Of a stretch of 64,000 nt of DNA, positions 45,340 through 54,414 are shown in pieces. A model generated the notes under the pieces. That model had not been told where the DNA came from. It ran no database searches and saw nothing but the letters and a program-made list of their open reading frames with translations. The first letter of the stretch is position 1. Each line of letters starts with the position of its first letter. The stretch comes from Pseudomonas sp. BN417 (GTDB lineage Bacteria; Pseudomonadota; Gammaproteobacteria; Pseudomonadales; Pseudomonadaceae): NCBI RefSeq assembly GCF_029871205.1, contig NZ_SSOJ01000164.1, positions 73,362 through 137,361 of the forward strand. Direction: 5' to 3'. A program made the position numbers and the translations under genes.

Positions 45340-47079
45340 ATGAAAGCCCATACCCTGCACAGCCAGCGGCTGCTGCGCGGCCAGGCGCCGTCCTACCAGC
45401 GCCTGCAGGCACAGCTGGCCGAAGGTCACCAGGAGCCTCACGAGGCGCCGCAGATACTCCACTGCGGCTGGGGCCGCCTGCTCCTCGGCCACACCTTTCC
45501 CGACCCGGCGAGCCTGGCCCGCGAGCTGCTCGGCGAGCAGCCCGGCGAGCGCGACATCGCGCTGTACGTCGCCGCGCCCCAGCAGGTGCTGGCCCAGGCG
45601 CCGCAGCAACTGTTCCTCGACCCTTCCGACACCCTGCGCCTCTGGTTTCCCGACTATCGCCCGGCGCGCCGCGGCTTCCGTGGCTTCAGCATCCGCCGGA
45701 CGCAGAGCGACGCCGACTGGCTGGCGGTCAACCAGCTCTACCGCTGCCGCGGCATGCTGCCGGTGGACCAGGAGGCCATCACCCCCCTGCACCTCGGCGG
45801 GCCGGTCTACTGGCTGGCCGAGGACGAACGCGAGGGCCAGGTGATAGGTGCCGTCATGGGCCTCAACCACCGCAAGGCCTTCCACGACCCGGAGGGCGGG
45901 TCCAGCCTCTGGTGCCTGGCGGTAGACCCACAATGCAGCGGCCCCGGCGTGGGCGAGGCCCTGGTGCGCCACCTGGTGGAGCACTTCATGAGCCGTGGGT
46001 TGAACTACCTCGACCTCTCGGTGCTGCACGACAACCGCCAGGCCAAGGCGCTCTACGCCAAGCTGGGCTTCCGCGACCTGGCCACCTTCACGGTAAAGCG
46101 CAAGAACAGCATCAACCAGACCCTGTTCATCGGCCCCGGCCCCGAAGCAGGGCTCAATCCCTACGCCCGCATCATCGTCGACGAGGCCCTGCGCCGCGGC
46201 ATCGAGGTGCAGGTGGACGACGCCGAGGGCGGGCTGTTCAGCCTCAGCCAGGGCGGCCGGCGCATCCGCTGCCGGGAGTCCCTCAGCGACCTCACCAGCG
46301 CCGTGAGCATGACCCTCTGCCAGGACAAGCGCCTGACCCATCGGGCCCTGGCTCGCGTCGGCATCCACCAGCCGGCCCAGCGCCTGGCCGGCAGCGACGC
46401 GGAGAATGCCGCCTTCCTCGCCGAGCACGGCAGCCTGGTGGTCAAGCCGGTGAACGGCGAGCAGGGCCAGGGCGTCGCCGTGGACCTGCGCAACCTCGAC
46501 GAGGTGAATACGGCGATCGCCAACGCCGAGCATTTCGACAGCCGGGTACTGCTGGAAAGTTGCCACCAGGGCTTCGACCTGCGGGTGGTGTTGATCAACT
46601 ACGAAGTGGTGGCCGCCGCCATCCGCCGCCCCGCCGAAGTGGTCGGCAACGGCCAGCACAACCTGCGCCAGTTGATCGAGTGCCAGAGCCGCAGGCGCCA
46701 GGCCGCCACCCAGGGCGAGAGCCGCATTCCCCTGGACGGCGAGACCGAGCGCACCCTGCGCGCCGCGGGCTACGGCTATGACGACGTGCTGCCCGCCGGC
46801 ACCCGCCTGGCCGTGCGGCGCACCGCCAACCTGCATACCGGCGGCACCCTGGAAGACGTCACCGCGAGCCTGCACCCGGCCCTGGCCGAGGCGTCCATCC
46901 TCGCCGCCCGCACCCTGGAAATCCCGGTGGTGGGCCTGGACCTGCTGGTACCCGGCGCCGACCAGCCGGACTACGTGCTGATCGAGGCCAACGAGCGGGT
47001 CGGCCTGGCCAACCACCAGCCGCAGCCGACGGCGGAACGCTTCATCGACCTGCTGTTTCCGCTGAGCCGGATGAACTGA
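45340..47079 (+). CDS. ngg: N-acetylglutaminylglutamine synthetase (GNAT plus ATP-grasp)
   Basis: 579 residues. The first part includes a GNAT acetyltransferase domain (about 105-260; LAVDPQCSGPGVGEALVRHLV), the second an ATP-grasp ligase (about 270-575; LVVKPVNGEQGQGVAV, VLINYEVVAAAIRRPAEVVGNG and YVLIEANERVGL). It joins and N-acetylates two glutamines. The downstream gap before the M42 gene contains a large inverted repeat. Confidence 0.93.
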   Translation: MKAHTLHSQRLLRGQAPSYQRLQAQLAEGHQEPHEAPQILHCGWGRLLLGHTFPDPASLARELLGEQPGERDIALYVAAPQQVLAQAPQQLFLDPSDTLRLWFPDYRPARRGFRGFSIRRTQSDADWLAVNQLYRCRGMLPVDQEAITPLHLGGPVYWLAEDEREGQVIGAVMGLNHRKAFHDPEGGSSLWCLAVDPQCSGPGVGEALVRHLVEHFMSRGLNYLDLSVLHDNRQAKALYAKLGFRDLATFTVKRKNSINQTLFIGPGPEAGLNPYARIIVDEALRRGIEVQVDDAEGGLFSLSQGGRRIRCRESLSDLTSAVSMTLCQDKRLTHRALARVGIHQPAQRLAGSDAENAAFLAEHGSLVVKPVNGEQGQGVAVDLRNLDEVNTAIANAEHFDSRVLLESCHQGFDLRVVLINYEVVAAAIRRPAEVVGNGQHNLRQLIECQSRRRQAATQGESRIPLDGETERTLRAAGYGYDDVLPAGTRLAVRRTANLHTGGTLEDVTASLHPALAEASILAARTLEIPVVGLDLLVPGADQPDYVLIEANERVGLANHQPQPTAERFIDLLFPLSRMN

Positions 47080-47086
47080 TGCTCTT

Positions 47087-47163
47087 CGTAGGATGGGTGG
47101 AGCGGAGCGATACCCATCACTCCGAGCCACCGATGGGTATCGCGTTGCTCCACCCATCCTACC
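47087..47163. repeat. GTAGGATGGGTGGAGC inverted repeat inside the NAGGN operon
   Basis: CGTAGGATGGGTGGAGCxxxGCGATACCCATC and GATGGGTATCGCxxxGCTCCACCCATCCTACCG pair over about 30 bases with a 12-base loop, lying between ngg and the M42 gene. Could form a strong intercistronic hairpin. Confidence 0.75.
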
Positions 47164-47181
47164 GATCGCCAAGGAGATGCA

Positions 47182-48375
47182 ATGAGCAAGAGACTCCCCG
47201 ACCCCGATCTCAACTACCTGCAGCAGGTGTTGCTGGAAATGCTCGCCATCCCCAGCCCCACCGGATTCACCGACACCATAGTGCGCTACGTCGCGGAGCG
47301 CCTGGACGAGATCGGCATCCCCTACGAACTGACCCGCCGCGGCACCATCCGCGCCACCGTCAAGGGCCGCCAGAGCAGCCCGGACCGCGCGGTGTCCGCG
47401 CACCTGGACACCATTGGCGCCCTGGTCCGCGAGATCAAGGACAACGGCCGCCTGGGCCTGGCGCCCGTGGGTTGCTGGTCCAGCCGCTTCGCCGAAGGCA
47501 GCCGCGTCAGCCTGTTCTGCGAAAGCCGCGTGCTACGCGGCAGCGTGCTGCCCTTGCTGGCCTCGGGTCACGCCTTCAACACCCAGGTGGACAGCCTGCC
47601 GATCAGCTGGGATCACGTCGAACTGCGCCTGGACGCCTACAGCACCACCCGCGCCGACTGCGAAAGCCTGGGCGTGGCCATCGGTGACTTCGTCGCTTTC
47701 GATCCCTTGCCGGAGTTCACCGAGAGCGGCCATATCAGCGCCCGGCACCTCGACGACAAGGCCGGGGTGGCGGCCCTGCTCACCGCCCTCAAGGGCATAG
47801 CCGAGGCTTGCCTGCTGCCGCCCATCGACTGCCATCCTCTATTCACCATCACCGAGGAAATCGGCTCCGGCTCGGCTGCGGCGCTGCCCTGGGACGTCAG
47901 CGAGTTCGTCGGCATCGATATCGCTCCGGTCGCCCCCGGCCAGCACTCCAGCGAACACGCGGTGAGCGTTGCCCTGCAGGATTCCGGCGGCCCCTACGAC
48001 TTCCACCTCTCGCGGCACCTGCTGCGCCTGGGCGAGGAGCATTCCATCCCGGTGCGCCGTGACCTGTTCCGCTACTACCACAGCGACGCCCAGTCGGCGG
48101 TCACCGCCGGTCACGATATCCGCACCGCGCTGCTGGCCTTCGGCTGTGACGCCACCCACGGCTACGAGCGTACCCATATCGACAGCCTGGAAGCCCTCAC
48201 CCGCCTGCTCGGCGCCTACCTGATGAGCCCGCCGGTGTTCGCCACCGATGCGGTCACCAGCCAGCAATCCCTGGAACCGTTCAGCCACCAGTTGGAACAT
48301 GACGCGCAGATGGAGAGCGAGACGCGCGTCCCGACCGTGGAAAGTCTTGTAGGAAAGGGCGAAGGCAACGCTTGA
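47182..48375 (+). CDS. NAGGN-system M42-family peptidase
   Basis: 397 residues. Metal ligands of the M42/M20-type aminopeptidases: SAHLDTIGALVREI (His-Asp), RHLDDKAGVAALLTAL (bridging Asp), FTITEEIGSGSAA (Glu-Glu) and THGYERTHI. Third gene of the trio; probably turns over or processes the osmoprotectant. Ribosome site AAGGAG. Confidence 0.92.
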   Translation: MSKRLPDPDLNYLQQVLLEMLAIPSPTGFTDTIVRYVAERLDEIGIPYELTRRGTIRATVKGRQSSPDRAVSAHLDTIGALVREIKDNGRLGLAPVGCWSSRFAEGSRVSLFCESRVLRGSVLPLLASGHAFNTQVDSLPISWDHVELRLDAYSTTRADCESLGVAIGDFVAFDPLPEFTESGHISARHLDDKAGVAALLTALKGIAEACLLPPIDCHPLFTITEEIGSGSAAALPWDVSEFVGIDIAPVAPGQHSSEHAVSVALQDSGGPYDFHLSRHLLRLGEEHSIPVRRDLFRYYHSDAQSAVTAGHDIRTALLAFGCDATHGYERTHIDSLEALTRLLGAYLMSPPVFATDAVTSQQSLEPFSHQLEHDAQMESETRVPTVESLVGKGEGNA

Positions 48376-48438
48376 TGGGCGCCGCACGGACGGGCAAAGT
48401 GCCACGTAGGGACGCAATAACAACACCGGTGGTCGCCC

Positions 48439-51216
48439 ATGCTTCGCCTTTCGGGCTGTGTGAAACCTGCAGCACTCGGTCTGGCCTTTCTCCTGCTCTG
48501 GCTCTGCAAGTCAGCCCTGGCGATGACGGCCGTGCCACTCGACCAGGATCAGCTCAGGCTCTCCCTCGGCCCCTGGGTGCATTATCTGGAGGACCCGAGG
48601 GGCGAGCTGAGCCTGGAACAGGTGCGCAAGCTGCCCGACCCTGCCTTCAGCCAGGTCCGGGGTGAACAGGCCAACCTTGGCAAGAACGCCTCGGTCTGGT
48701 GGTTCAAGGTGCGTATGGACAACCGCCAACCCCATACCCTGAGCGGCTACCTCGAAGCCAACTACCCGCTGCTGGACAACATCCGCCTCTACTACATCAC
48801 ACCGGACGGCCGGGTACAGGCCCAGGAGTCCGGCGACCACTTCGCCTTCTCCCAACGCCCGGTGCAGGTGCGCAACTTCTGGTTCCCCCTGGGCCTCGAG
48901 CCCGGCCAGAGCACCCTGATCCTCCGCGTAGAAAGCACCAGCACCCTCTTCGTGCCCCTGGTGTTCAGCACCTTCGATGCCAGCGCCGCCGCCCAGGAGA
49001 ACCTCATGGGGTTCAACGGGGCCTTCTATGGCGTGCTCTTCGCCATGTTCTTCTACAACCTCTTCCTCTACCTCTCGCTGCGCGAGCCGGCCTACCTCTG
49101 GTACCTGGCCTACAACCTCAACGTCGGCCTGCTCGCCGCCTGCTTCGATGGCATGCTGTTCAAGCTGCTGCCCGAACACGTGGTGCTGCAGTCGGTGGCC
49201 ATCTACATCTTCATGTACCTGCACTGCCTGACGGCGCTGCAGTTCAGTCGCCATTTCCTCCACACCGGCCTGCATTTCCCGCGCCTGGACCGGGTGCTGT
49301 GCGGGCTGATGGTCGCCACCCTGGCGGGGCTCCTGTCCTTCCCCCTGATCGGCCTGCACGCCTGGAACATCCTGGCCAGCCTGACGGTATCCGGCATCTC
49401 CGCCTTCCTCCTGCTCACCGGCGTCTACGTCTGGCGCAAGGGGCTGCGCTACGGCTCCTACTACACCCTGGCCTGGGGCGTGCTGCTGTTCGCCTTCATC
49501 CAGATCACCACCGGCTCCCTGGGGGTGGAAGTGCTGGGGCTGTTCGGCGCCACCGTGGTGAAGATCGGCGTCACCATCGAACTGATCACCCTCTCCATCG
49601 GCCTCGCCGACCGCATCAATACGCTCAAGGAAGAAGGTTTCCTCTCGCGCCAGGCGGCCGAGCAGGCGAACGTCGAAAGCCAGGCCAAGAGCCGTTTCCT
49701 GGCCAAGATGAGCCACGAGATCCGTACCCCGCTCAACGGCGTGCTGGGCATGCTGCAACTGCTCAAGGAAACCCCGCTGGACCGCAGCCAGCGCTTCTAT
49801 GTCGACACCATCTCGAGTTCCGGCACGGCACTGATGGCGGTGATCAACGACATCCTCGACTTCGCCCGCATCGAGTCCGGCAAGCTGGAGCTGGAACATA
49901 TCGAGTTCGACCTGGAAGACCTGGTCTCGGAGACCCTCGGCCTCTTCACCGCCCAGGCCATGGACAAGCGACTGGGCCTGCACCTCAGCCTGGACGCCGG
50001 GGTACCCCGGCGTATCCAGGGCGACCCGACGCGCCTCAAGCAAGTGCTGATGAACCTGCTCGGCAACGCCCTCAAGTTCACCGCCGAAGGGCATGTCGCC
50101 CTCAACCTCGCCATGCGCCACGACGCCACCGGCAAGCCGCACCTGGTCTTCAGCATCTGCGACAGCGGCATTGGCATCCGCGCCGAAGCCCTGACCCAGC
50201 TGTTCAACTCCTTCGCCCAAGGGGATTCCAGCACCACGCGCCGCTATGGCGGCAGCGGCCTTGGCCTGGCCATCAGCAAGGAGCTGGTGGAATTGATGGG
50301 CGGGCGCATCGACGTGCAGAGCACCCCAAACCAGGGCACCCGCTTCAGCTTCGACATCCCCCTGCAAACGGGCGAATTCAACACCGACGACCTGAACCAG
50401 TTGCTCGACGGCCGTACCGCCCTGCTCGCCTGCCAGGATGCACTCGGCCTCGATGCCCTGAGTCGCCTGCTCGGCCGCTGGGGCATGCGCTGCGAACGCT
50501 GCCAGGACCCGGACAAGCTGGTCGACCGACTGGAGGATTTCGCCGTGCCGCCGCTGCTGGTGCTGATGGCGCCCTGGCCCGGCGACCCGGAGCGCTGGCT
50601 GGAGTCGCTGCGCCCGCACCTGGAACACGGCCAGCGGGTGCTGCTGATCTGCCCGCCGGAACGCTGCCAGCACCTGCCGCCGGGTGCCGGCCTGCGCCTG
50701 CGCGCGATGGCCCAGCCGCTGACCCTGGCGCACCTGCGCGAGACCCTGCAGGCGCTCTACCGGGAACGCCGCCTGGAAGAACGCACGGAGATCCAGGAAG
50801 CGCGCCGCCGGGTCAGCGCCACGCCCTGCATCCTGGTCGCCGAGGACAATCCGGTGAACCAGATGGTGGTCCAGGGCTTCCTCAAGAAGCGCGGCTACCT
50901 GGTCCGCACTGTGGCCAACGGCGTGGCCGCAGTGGACGAATACGAGCGCGACCCGGAAGGCATCCAGCTGATCCTGATGGACTGCGAGATGCCGGAGATG
51001 GACGGCTTCGAAGCCACCCGGCAGATCCGCCGGATCGAGCGCAACCGCAACTGGCCGGCGGTGCCCATAGTCGCCCTCACCGCCCACATCCTCGACGAGC
51101 ACCGCCAGGCCGGAGCCGCCGCCGGCATGGACGACTTCCTCGGCAAGCCCCTGGACAGCGCACTGCTGTTCAGCACCCTGGAACGTTTCATCCTGCGCCA
51201 GAACGTGGATGGATGA
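48439..51216 (+). CDS. Hybrid histidine kinase/response regulator with 7TM-DISM sensor
   Basis: 925 residues. Signal peptide, periplasmic 7TMR-DISM extracellular domain (about 35-175), seven membrane helices (about 190-395), HisKA with His426 in [11 protein letters not shown], HATPase ([16 protein letters not shown]), a degenerate central receiver-like region and a C-terminal receiver with Asp848 in [13 protein letters not shown]. No Hpt domain. Sensor layout as in RetS-like proteins. It follows the NAGGN genes on the same strand by 63 bases, so a role in osmotic or envelope sensing is suggested but inferred. Confidence 0.9.
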   Translation: MLRLSGCVKPAALGLAFLLLWLCKSALAMTAVPLDQDQLRLSLGPWVHYLEDPRGELSLEQVRKLPDPAFSQVRGEQANLGKNASVWWFKVRMDNRQPHTLSGYLEANYPLLDNIRLYYITPDGRVQAQESGDHFAFSQRPVQVRNFWFPLGLEPGQSTLILRVESTSTLFVPLVFSTFDASAAAQENLMGFNGAFYGVLFAMFFYNLFLYLSLREPAYLWYLAYNLNVGLLAACFDGMLFKLLPEHVVLQSVAIYIFMYLHCLTALQFSRHFLHTGLHFPRLDRVLCGLMVATLAGLLSFPLIGLHAWNILASLTVSGISAFLLLTGVYVWRKGLRYGSYYTLAWGVLLFAFIQITTGSLGVEVLGLFGATVVKIGVTIELITLSIGLADRINTLKEEGFLSRQAAEQANVESQAKSRFLAKMSHEIRTPLNGVLGMLQLLKETPLDRSQRFYVDTISSSGTALMAVINDILDFARIESGKLELEHIEFDLEDLVSETLGLFTAQAMDKRLGLHLSLDAGVPRRIQGDPTRLKQVLMNLLGNALKFTAEGHVALNLAMRHDATGKPHLVFSICDSGIGIRAEALTQLFNSFAQGDSSTTRRYGGSGLGLAISKELVELMGGRIDVQSTPNQGTRFSFDIPLQTGEFNTDDLNQLLDGRTALLACQDALGLDALSRLLGRWGMRCERCQDPDKLVDRLEDFAVPPLLVLMAPWPGDPERWLESLRPHLEHGQRVLLICPPERCQHLPPGAGLRLRAMAQPLTLAHLRETLQALYRERRLEERTEIQEARRRVSATPCILVAEDNPVNQMVVQGFLKKRGYLVRTVANGVAAVDEYERDPEGIQLILMDCEMPEMDGFEATRQIRRIERNRNWPAVPIVALTAHILDEHRQAGAAAGMDDFLGKPLDSALLFSTLERFILRQNVDG

Positions 51217-51264
51217 CGCCGCACGGCGGCGGGGTTAGCATTCCGCCGCCGCTGGAGACACCTG

Positions 51265-51495
51265 ATGCTCATCCCCTTTGACCTGCTCGAAGCCGACACC
51301 CTGACCCGCCTGATCGAGGACTTCGTCACCCGCGAAGGTACCGACAATGGCGACGACACCCCACTGGAAACCCGCGTCGAACGCGTTCGCCATGCGCTGA
51401 AGAAGGGCGAGGCGGTGATCGTCTACGACCCGGACAGCGAGCAGTGCCAGCTCATGCGCAAGCTCGACGTGCCCAGGGAATGGCTGGAGGAATGA
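51265..51495 (+). CDS. YheU-family protein
   Basis: 76 residues: MLIPFDLLEADTLTRLIEDFVTREGTD, VRHALKKGEAVIVYD and MRKLDVPREWL, the complete YheU pattern. Small acidic soluble protein of unknown function. GGAG precedes the ATG. Last gene of the rightward run. Confidence 0.9.
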   Translation: MLIPFDLLEADTLTRLIEDFVTREGTDNGDDTPLETRVERVRHALKKGEAVIVYDPDSEQCQLMRKLDVPREWLEE

Positions 51496-51523
51496 GCCGG
51501 CCGCAAATGCTCTGCGCATGCAT

Positions 51524-51620
51524 TGTGGGGGCGAATTCATTCGCGATGGGCAGCGCAGCTGCCCCTGAAGACCCGAATGGCGAACCTGCGGTTCTCTCAG
51601 CGATTGAAATCGCCCCCACA
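51524..51620. repeat. 97-bp composite palindromic element, copy B
   Basis: Begins TGTGGGGGCGAATTCATTCG and ends GCGATTGAAATCGCCCCCAC with GGGCAGCGCAGCTGCCCC and GGCGAACCTGCGG inside. It is the inverted counterpart of 37652-37749. Confidence 0.75.
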
Positions 51621-51657
51621 GGTACAGCACCCAATCCCGCAGTCAGGCGCTGAGGCT

Positions 51658-53127
51658 TCAAAGCCCCGCCGCCTGCACCGGCTGGCTCAGGGGAACACTA
51701 CGTTCGGCCTTGGCCATCCGGGTGATTTCCACCTTCATCTTGTCCTTGCCCAGCAGGTAATCCACCAGACGCTGCGAGAACGGCCAGTAGTTCAACTCGG
51801 CAGTCAGGGTGACAGGCCCCACGGCATCCGCCGGCACCTGGAAGGAGAACTCACGGACGTCGTAGCCCTTGGGCAGGATGCGGTTGTCCGAGAGGATCTG
51901 GGTGGCATTCCATACCTCGATATCCAGTTCCTTGCCGTCCTTGTCGCCCAGGTGGACCTTGAAATTGCGGGTATCAGGCTCGGTTGCGCCTTCCTTGATC
52001 GCCCCCAGCCGATAGAACTCCCGGCCCGTGCCATCCACGGCATGGAAGTCGATCCAGACCTCGCGGCCCTCGGGGAAACCGGTGGGCAGTTTGTGCCCCG
52101 CGCCGACATTGGCGACCTTCACGCGGACCGATACATCCTGGCCGGGTACCAGGCCGTCGGCCATCGGCTCGAACTCGATCGTCGCCGCCCGGGCCAGTGA
52201 TTCCCGCGCACGCTGGGCCGCCTCCTTCTGCCCCAGGTATTCCAGTACCGCCGCATTGGCGCCGGTGAACCAGTGGGAGGCCACATCGGCGCGCTCAGGC
52301 CCCATGACCGCCGCCTTGCCGGCGAATCCCGGCATGTGGCAGCTCTGGCAGGTCTCACCATTGAAACTGTATGGGCTCTCCAGCCACTCATCGTAGGTGC
52401 GCTCGACCGCCACGGTGCTGAAGGGGTGGGTCACGTTGTGGCAGGTGGCGCAGAAGTCCGAGCGAGTGTGCAGGCTTGAGTAGACGGTGTCGTGGTAGGG
52501 CGACACCGCGTCACGGCGCGGGCCGAACTTGGTCGGCTTGCCATGGGCCCGCGGACTCAGCACATAGGCGCCGTTGTCCAGGCCGGTTCGTGCGCTGATG
52601 TTGTGGCAGGTTTCGCAATCCACGCCCGGCATGGGGTTGTTCCGGGCTGTGAACTCCACCGACGCACGATTGACCGTGGAATTGATCTGCCCCGTGGTCA
52701 GGCCGACGGGCGTGTGGCAACCCGTACAGAAGTTGTCGACCTTGCCTTCGGTCGCCTCGCTTGCCTTGCGCAGCAGCGCCCGATAGATGGGCTCATCCCA
52801 GGATTGGGACATCATCGAGGTGCGCCACTGCTGGTAGATCTCCCTATGGCAGGCACCGCAGACCTGGGCATCATCGAAATCCTTGGTACTCAGCAGGACG
52901 TTGTTCGGCGTATTGGCCCTATGGGGAAAGAAGGGCAGACCGTTCTTTTCCTCCATCAGCCGGGAACGCGCCGGTTCCAGCCACTTGTCATTGTCCTGGG
53001 GGGCTTCGGCGACCACCGACTGGGTCGCCAGTAGAATGACCAGGACGAAGCCGAACATCCTGAAGTTCCCGGTGCCTGGATTCGCGGGGGTCGATGGATC
53101 AGATGACTTCCTTACCAAGCCGACCAT
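51658..53127 (-). CDS. Five-heme cytochrome c (c554-like)
   Basis: 489 residues. Signal helix FGFVLVILLATQSVVA at about 25-40 after a polar lead; five CxxCH motifs at 90-94 (CGACH), 134-138 (CTGCH), 171-175 (CETCH), 226-230 (CATCH) and 260-264 (CQSCH), then a beta-rich C-terminal domain with no further motifs (about 310-470). The layout is like periplasmic cytochrome c554 relatives, which carry four hemes. An alternative start at 53058 would leave a normal signal peptide; GAGGGAAC supports 53127. Electron partners unknown; no reductase gene is adjacent. Confidence 0.85.
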   Translation of the reverse strand: MVGLVRKSSDPSTPANPGTGNFRMFGFVLVILLATQSVVAEAPQDNDKWLEPARSRLMEEKNGLPFFPHRANTPNNVLLSTKDFDDAQVCGACHREIYQQWRTSMMSQSWDEPIYRALLRKASEATEGKVDNFCTGCHTPVGLTTGQINSTVNRASVEFTARNNPMPGVDCETCHNISARTGLDNGAYVLSPRAHGKPTKFGPRRDAVSPYHDTVYSSLHTRSDFCATCHNVTHPFSTVAVERTYDEWLESPYSFNGETCQSCHMPGFAGKAAVMGPERADVASHWFTGANAAVLEYLGQKEAAQRARESLARAATIEFEPMADGLVPGQDVSVRVKVANVGAGHKLPTGFPEGREVWIDFHAVDGTGREFYRLGAIKEGATEPDTRNFKVHLGDKDGKELDIEVWNATQILSDNRILPKGYDVREFSFQVPADAVGPVTLTAELNYWPFSQRLVDYLLGKDKMKVEITRMAKAERSVPLSQPVQAAGL

Positions 53128-53435
53128 GTCGTTCCCTCGCCGGAATCAAACAGCAGCAGGACGCAAGCACGAAGCGGCAGATTAACGGCAAAATCCGCCA
53201 CGTTCGGCGCTTTTATCCGAAATTGAACCTGTATTCCCCGTTCACGGGGTGTTAGTCAGTAGTAGATGGGGGCCGTGCCTGCGTCAAATTCAAGGCGAAT
53301 CACTAATCCGCAGATTCATATGCCATATCCATTTGAATTTACTTGGTTTATTTGCAGCAGATGGAGAAGAGAAAAGGCGATGAATGGCGATAATTTCGCA
53401 CCAGCGACATCTCGGCCAGATAAAGCGGCGGGCAC

Positions 53436-53459
53436 AAAAAGGCCGCCAGAACGGCGGCC
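53436..53459 (-). terminator. Intrinsic terminator (minus strand)
   Basis: GGCCGCC AGAAC GGCGGCC stem-loop with TTTTT following on the minus strand; it lies about 50 bases beyond the stop of the small frame at 53512. Confidence 0.75.
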
Positions 53460-53511
53460 AGACAAAGCACAGAGCACCAATAGACTCTGGAGTCAGAGTG
53501 TAGAAGCTTCG

Positions 53512-53658
53512 CTACGAATTGATGACAGAACTGCAGTAAACCAGGTGCATTTCGTCGGTAATTTCGGCAATTTGCATGGCAACCGCTCTAACTCGCACAT
53601 TCCGCTCCGGAGTCGCTTTCCATTCGGCGCATCCGTCCCACTTGCTGGCATCTCCCAC
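53512..53658 (-). CDS. Small frame, possible 48-residue protein or remnant
   Basis: From a GTG at 53658 the minus strand reads VGDASKWDGCAEWKATPER, VRVRAVAMQIAEITDEMHLVY and ends CSSVINS. The reading continues open to 53694 (KVAALYEIST before the GTG) where a TAG stops it. The residue pattern is clearly protein-like and a terminator follows, so it was transcribed at some time; lack of an ATG and of a ribosome site makes a truncated gene possible. The surrounding DNA is AT-richer than the rest. Confidence 0.4.
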   Translation of the reverse strand: MGDASKWDGCAEWKATPERNVRVRAVAMQIAEITDEMHLVYCSSVINS

Positions 53659-53686
53659 CGTAGAAATTTCGTACAGCGCGGCAACC

Positions 53687-53716
53687 TTGAGTGCCTACAA
53701 ACAGCCTCGCTAAAGT
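53687..53716 (+). promoter_or_regulatory. Candidate promoter of the C4-type RNA
   Basis: TTGAGT (53687-53692), 18-base spacer, TAAAGT (53711-53716), about 30-40 bases before the structured RNA. Weak match to sigma-70. Confidence 0.3.
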
Positions 53717-53744
53717 CCCTGCCGTCACGGCACTGACCGCGACC

Positions 53745-53915
53745 GGGCGTCGCAACCCGGACCTTACGCAGGACACGGTATGCCCTTGGGCCTCTTTGCG
53801 CTCTATGGCGGGCCGTGCAGGGAAGGCTTCGGCCTTACCGGGTTTTCCTCGCGTGACCGGTTTGCGACCCCTGCATGGCCCGCCACCCTACTGCCCCGAA
53901 CGGCAGGTGGCGGCT
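53745..53915 (+). ncRNA. C4-type antisense RNA
   Basis: Core fold: long stem GGCGGGCCGTGCAGGG (53807-53822) with CCCTGCATGGCCCGCC (53869-53884); inside it AAGGC-TTCG-GCCTT (53823-53836) and ACCGG...CCGGT (53837-53861). This text (GCTATGGCGGGC..., ...CTTCGGCC...ACCGG, ...CCGCCACC) matches the phage-type C4 antisense RNA as I recall it. Two 7-base segments are complementary to the downstream gene leader: CGGACCT (53758-53764) to AGGTCCG (54003-54009) at the ribosome site, and CGTGACC (53852-53858) to GGTCACG (53974-53980). That is the known C4 mode of blocking translation. Confidence 0.75.
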
Positions 53916-54011
53916 CCTCTACCACGCAAGGAAGCAAGGATATGCACCCCCCATTCCGTTCCGGAAAAGCCAGGGTCACGGTAGCGTCACTCCCCAGCAC
54001 GGAGGTCCGTC

Positions 54012-54308
54012 ATGACTGAATTCAGGCCCGTCCCCGTGCCGTCCCAGCCTTACGACGACGTCCTTTTCATCAACACCGGAGCACCTTCTTCCCACCTGTT
54101 CGAAGCCGCCAGCCAGCGCATGGCCGCCCTCGGCGATCTGCTGCAGATGCTGGAGAACGGCACCCGCTTCACCTTCATGCCCCAGGAGACCGCCCGCCTG
54201 GCCTCGGCGCTCGGGCTGCTGCTCGCCGATGCCCGGGCACTGCACGAGGCGGCCTTCCTGCGTGCCCAGGAGGAAGAGAGCCAGAAGCCGAGGGAGGCGA
54301 AACCATGA
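54012..54308 (+). CDS. Small protein downstream of the C4 RNA (DUF3077/DUF6124-like)
   Basis: 98 residues: MTEFRPVPVPSQPYDDVLF, APSSHLFEAASQRMAALGDLLQML and ARLASALGLLLADARALHEAAF. Helical soluble protein like the small Pseudomonas DUF3077/DUF6124 proteins; family call is tentative. The ribosome site GGAGG (54001-54005) is overlapped by the predicted C4 target. Function unknown. Confidence 0.7.
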   Translation: MTEFRPVPVPSQPYDDVLFINTGAPSSHLFEAASQRMAALGDLLQMLENGTRFTFMPQETARLASALGLLLADARALHEAAFLRAQEEESQKPREAKP

Positions 54309-54414
54309 GCCCACGCCCATGCCGACTCCAGGCGCCGACCGCACGGCGCCTGTTCCGAACCATTGCGCCAGGGGGCCGGACTAACGCTCAGGACCTGACC
54401 AAGGTACTGCCGCC

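Noticed and set aside
48511..51102. 863-codon frame antisense to the hybrid kinase
   Set aside because: Composition is typical of antisense frames in GC-rich DNA; the sense gene has all kinase motifs.
53493..53684. 63-codon minus-strand frame MPRCTKFLRW...
   Set aside because: Another frame over the same bases reads as a more natural protein; this one starts from TTG and has unlikely composition.
53780..54019. 79-codon plus-strand frame resembling phage Ash/Icd-like proteins
   Set aside because: It coincides with the C4-type RNA fold; the apparent protein family is best explained as translation of a structured RNA.
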